Below are positions 61,367 to 64,000 of a stretch of 64,000 nt of DNA, in pieces. Every line of letters starts with the position of its first letter. The first letter of the stretch is position 1. This DNA comes from Enterococcus innesii. GTDB lineage: Bacteria; Bacillota; Bacilli; Lactobacillales; Enterococcaceae. The stretch spans positions 62,001-126,000 of the forward strand of contig JAHHEN010000005.1 of NCBI GenBank assembly GCA_018982785.1. The letters are read 5' to 3'. Position numbers and translations under genes: made by a program. The notes under the pieces are model-generated. The model was not told the DNA's origin. It did not search any database and was given only the letters and a program-made list of their open reading frames with translations.

Positions 61367-62635
61367 TTATCCAACCTCCTTGAATGAATTTGTTCGGCGG
61401 AATTGCCATAAAGCAATCGCGATCACGACGATCGATAAGAGAATCGTCAATGCTGCTGCTAGTGCATATTGACTATTTTGCATCGTGAGCTTATAGATCC
61501 ATGAAACCAAAATATCGGTACCACCAGCGGTCGAACCAGGAACTGCCGGTCCACCAGAATTAAACAGATAAATGATATTGAAATTGTTGAAGTTAAACGT
61601 ATATTGCGTAATCAAAATCGGTGCCATTGCATAAAGCAGTAATGGCAATGTGATTCGTCGGAATTTTTGCATAGCTGAAGCACCATCGATGGTCGCCGCC
61701 TCATACAAATCATCCGGAATGGATTGCAGCGTCCCTGTAGTCACGATAAAAATATACGGAAAGCCTAGCCAGCCTTGAATCAGTAGCAAAGCTAAACGGG
61801 TCCAATTCGCACTCGTTAGCCAAGGAATCGGTGAAATCTGGAAGAAATTCAAAATCGTATTATTGATCGCACCAAAGGAATCATTGAACATTCCTGAAAA
61901 TACCAAAATCGTAACAAATCCCGGAACTGCCCATGGAAGGATCAAAATCGTTCGAAAGAACTTTTTGAATCGTAGTTCTTTTTGATGCACCAGCACCGCT
62001 AAAAATATTCCGATAGAAACTTGTAACGTTGAGGCGATCAAGGTCCAGATAACTGTCCAGCCTAGAACATTGAAGAAGGTACTACGCCAAATATCGACAG
62101 TAAAAATCTTCTTAAAGGTCTCTAATCCCACCCAATCTGCTAAATTGGCAGGTGCAGAATGATACAGATCATAGTTCGTAAAAGCTAACGCGATACTAAA
62201 GAGAATCGGAAAAATAACAGAAAACACGAGTAAGAAAAATGCTGGGCTACTCATTAAATAAGGATAGCCTTCTCTTAATAGTGCCTGGTAGCTTTCACGG
62301 ATAGAGTTGACTGGTAGCTCATTGTCTCTTAATTCGCCGTTTTTATAGGCATCACGGATGTTTAAATAATAGAACAACAGACCAAAACCAATGACGATCA
62401 AGGCAACTAATCCTTCTGCTAATAAAAAGATGGAATTGTCTCTCGGCACTTCCACGCCTAATGTCACGATGCCCCAAAGTCCCATATTAAATAAATCTTT
62501 AAAGACGACAAGATACATAGCAAAAAAGAAGAAAAATAAAGCGCCTTTGATTTTTTGCCGATTATAAAATTGACCGAATCCTGGTATTATCGAGAATAGC
62601 ATTGCTCGTTTTGCATACGACTGCGTGTTTTTCAC
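61367..62635 (-). CDS. Sugar ABC transporter permease, MalF/GanP type
   Basis: 422 residues, longer than usual MalF-type proteins because of an N-terminal extension with two extra hydrophobic segments (AMLFSIIPGFGQFYNRQKIKGALFFFFFAMYLVVF). The core has the EAA loop SIPDDLYEAATIDGASAMQKFRRITLPLL. This extended form is known for maltose/galactan (GanP) permeases in Firmicutes. It pairs with the MalG-type permease downstream. Confidence 0.86.
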   Translation of the reverse strand: MKNTQSYAKRAMLFSIIPGFGQFYNRQKIKGALFFFFFAMYLVVFKDLFNMGLWGIVTLGVEVPRDNSIFLLAEGLVALIVIGFGLLFYYLNIRDAYKNGELRDNELPVNSIRESYQALLREGYPYLMSSPAFFLLVFSVIFPILFSIALAFTNYDLYHSAPANLADWVGLETFKKIFTVDIWRSTFFNVLGWTVIWTLIASTLQVSIGIFLAVLVHQKELRFKKFFRTILILPWAVPGFVTILVFSGMFNDSFGAINNTILNFFQISPIPWLTSANWTRLALLLIQGWLGFPYIFIVTTGTLQSIPDDLYEAATIDGASAMQKFRRITLPLLLYAMAPILITQYTFNFNNFNIIYLFNSGGPAVPGSTAGGTDILVSWIYKLTMQNSQYALAAALTILLSIVVIAIALWQFRRTNSFKEVG

Positions 62636-62664
62636 ATTTTCGCCCCCTGTAAGAAAAAGCCGCT

Positions 62665-62727
62665 GACAAACGTTTCGTTCGGCATTACTTGATTCCTAGT
62701 GCTGAATCACCATCCGAAACGTTTGTC
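62665..62727 (-). repeat. Intercistronic inverted repeat in the galactoside operon
   Basis: GACAAACGTTTCG and CGAAACGTTTGTC are separated by 37 bases in the gap between binding protein and first permease. On the minus strand it is followed by GGCTTTTTCTT. It may reduce permease expression or protect the binding-protein mRNA end. Confidence 0.65.
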
Positions 62728-62741
62728 CTCGTAACGACTTT

Positions 62742-63998
62742 TTAGTTTTGAATTGCCGCAATGGCTGATTTGATCTGATCAACTGCTTGTGGTAAAGCTG
62801 TTTTCGGTTCAGCCTTTCCAGTAGCAATGGTTTGCAATGCGGCATCCATTGGTTCCCATACTGAATTCATTTCAGTGATCCCAGGCGTTAGTTCTGCGTG
62901 TTGGGACTGAGCGGCGATGGCTGCAGCACTTTCACTTTCTTGAACTGCTGGATCATCTGCCAAAGAAGCAACCGCTGGTACTTCCTGTGTTTTTTCATAA
63001 CGAACTTTTGAGTTTTCTTCATTGCTGATAAATTTGACGAACGCTTCAGCTAATTCAGGGTTTTGGGAATAGCTACTTACGTTGTAGCTTTTGACACCGA
63101 TAAAGGAGCCCATATGTTCACCATTGCCTAATAATGGCAATTCTTTCACACCATAGTCGATGCCAGCTTCTTTATAAGGAGACAAGTTCCATGGTCCCGA
63201 GATGACAGCTGCAGCTTTTCCTTCCGTAAATAAAGAGTCCAACACATTGATTCCTTGTTCACCGACCAATCCCGATGGAAAAACACCTGCTTCATAAAAC
63301 TGTTGGATATAGTCTGCTCCTTCGATCGCGCCTTCATTAGCTAATCCAATATCTTCAGGGTCATAGGATCCATCGGCATTCTCGCCAAAAACATACCCGC
63401 CATAACCGCTCAATACACCTTGTGCGTAATAAATTTGATCCCATAATGCCAGTAACCCATAACTGTCAGCACCTAAAACAGACTTGGAATACTCCAGCCA
63501 CTCATCCGTTGTCTGGGGCAAGTCTTCTTCGGAAATTAGTTCTTTGTTATAATACAAAATTTGTGTTTCAACCGCTTTTGGTAAGCCGTAGACTTTGCCG
63601 TCAACGATTTGCGATTGCATTGCTGATTCTGTATACAGATCTTGTAGCGTTTGATCGACTGTTAATTCTTTCAACAAACCTTCGGTAACGGCTGTACCGA
63701 TTTGATCGCCAGGAATCGTGATGACATCCGCACCTGTACCAGCGGGTCCATCCAATCGTAAATCTTCGATCTGTCCACCATAGGCTTTTTCGACCACTTT
63801 GATCGTCACATCGTGTTCTTCTTCAAATTGTTTGACTGCCTCTTCAATCCCAGCTGATTTTGCTTGGTCTTCCCAGACCAATAGATCATAGTCCTTATCG
63901 CTGCCACTATTTGCTGCAGTACTATCTGTCCCTTCACTTTGTGGACCGCAAGCACCTAATCCTAAAGCTGCTACACTTAAAAAAAGAACTCGAGACAT
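62742..63998 (-). CDS. Sugar-binding lipoprotein of ABC transporter (start near window edge)
   Basis: Extracellular solute-binding protein, family 1, 418 residues visible. The signal segment SRVLFLSVAALGLGAC ends in lipobox LGAC. The body shows DLLVWEDQAKSAGIEEAVKQFEEEHDVTIKVVEKAYGG and LTPGITEMNSVWEPMDAALQTIATGKAEP, typical of MalE/GanS. ATG 63998 is the first in the window, but the true start could lie further upstream outside it because the signal peptide lacks basic residues before the hydrophobic core. First visible gene of the GH42 operon. Confidence 0.8.
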   Translation of the reverse strand: MSRVLFLSVAALGLGACGPQSEGTDSTAANSGSDKDYDLLVWEDQAKSAGIEEAVKQFEEEHDVTIKVVEKAYGGQIEDLRLDGPAGTGADVITIPGDQIGTAVTEGLLKELTVDQTLQDLYTESAMQSQIVDGKVYGLPKAVETQILYYNKELISEEDLPQTTDEWLEYSKSVLGADSYGLLALWDQIYYAQGVLSGYGGYVFGENADGSYDPEDIGLANEGAIEGADYIQQFYEAGVFPSGLVGEQGINVLDSLFTEGKAAAVISGPWNLSPYKEAGIDYGVKELPLLGNGEHMGSFIGVKSYNVSSYSQNPELAEAFVKFISNEENSKVRYEKTQEVPAVASLADDPAVQESESAAAIAAQSQHAELTPGITEMNSVWEPMDAALQTIATGKAEPKTALPQAVDQIKSAIAAIQN

Positions 63999-64000
63999 TT

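Overview
The window looks like a chromosomal segment of a low-GC Gram-positive coccus, most likely Enterococcus (E. hirae, or the E. casseliflavus/gallinarum or E. avium groups; the species is inference). The main evidence is a complete V-type Na+-ATPase operon in the E. hirae order ntpF-I-K-E-C-G-A-B-D-J, whose NtpK subunit keeps every known Na+ ligand. LicT/RAT antitermination, a methionine T-box, a tetrahydrofolate riboswitch, ECF S-components and an Efa/Mnt-type metal transporter agree with this. I see no rRNA, tRNA, IS element, phage or CRISPR array.

Layout. 0-8.4 kb: the end of an AraC-type response regulator and its sensor kinase, convergent with an alpha-xylosidase plus sugar ABC operon that is divergent from an AraC-type regulator. 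8.4-12.8 kb: licT-bglP-GH1, an aryl-beta-glucoside PTS operon with two RAT sites. 12.9-16.9 kb: a coiled-coil membrane protein, an OYE-type oxidoreductase with a MarR regulator, and a lipoprotein. 17-27.1 kb: the ntp operon with a structured, probably Na+-sensing leader. 27-34 kb: small accessory genes (GNAT, TPR, VOC, P-loop kinase), an Rgg-like regulator with a divergent 23-residue ORF, and NagZ. 34-37.3 kb: THF riboswitch-folT, and an MFS transporter divergent from a Crp/Fnr (PrfA-like) regulator. 37.3-47.6 kb: OsmC, an Opp-type peptide transporter, a MetQ-like lipoprotein, and the T-box-controlled metA-patB-metC operon. 47.6-53.8 kb: a C39-like protease, a NiaX-like transporter, tatD-rnmV-rsmA, a membrane protein and a phosphoesterase. 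53.8-58.4 kb: a metal ABC transporter whose permease and binding protein are fused, and an exported fumarate-reductase-like flavoprotein. 58.4-64 kb: GH42 beta-galactosidase with its ABC transporter, running off the right edge.

The gene content is built around glycoside uptake, Na+/K+ homeostasis, and methionine, peptide, vitamin and metal acquisition. Much of the control is by RNA: T-box, THF aptamer, two RATs, the ntp leader and an unidentified leader before metQ.

Quality warning. At least thirteen otherwise intact genes are split by one- or two-base indels, nearly all short by a base or two in a mononucleotide run. This pattern fits residual sequencing or assembly error better than gene decay, so each is annotated as one gene with the break position given.
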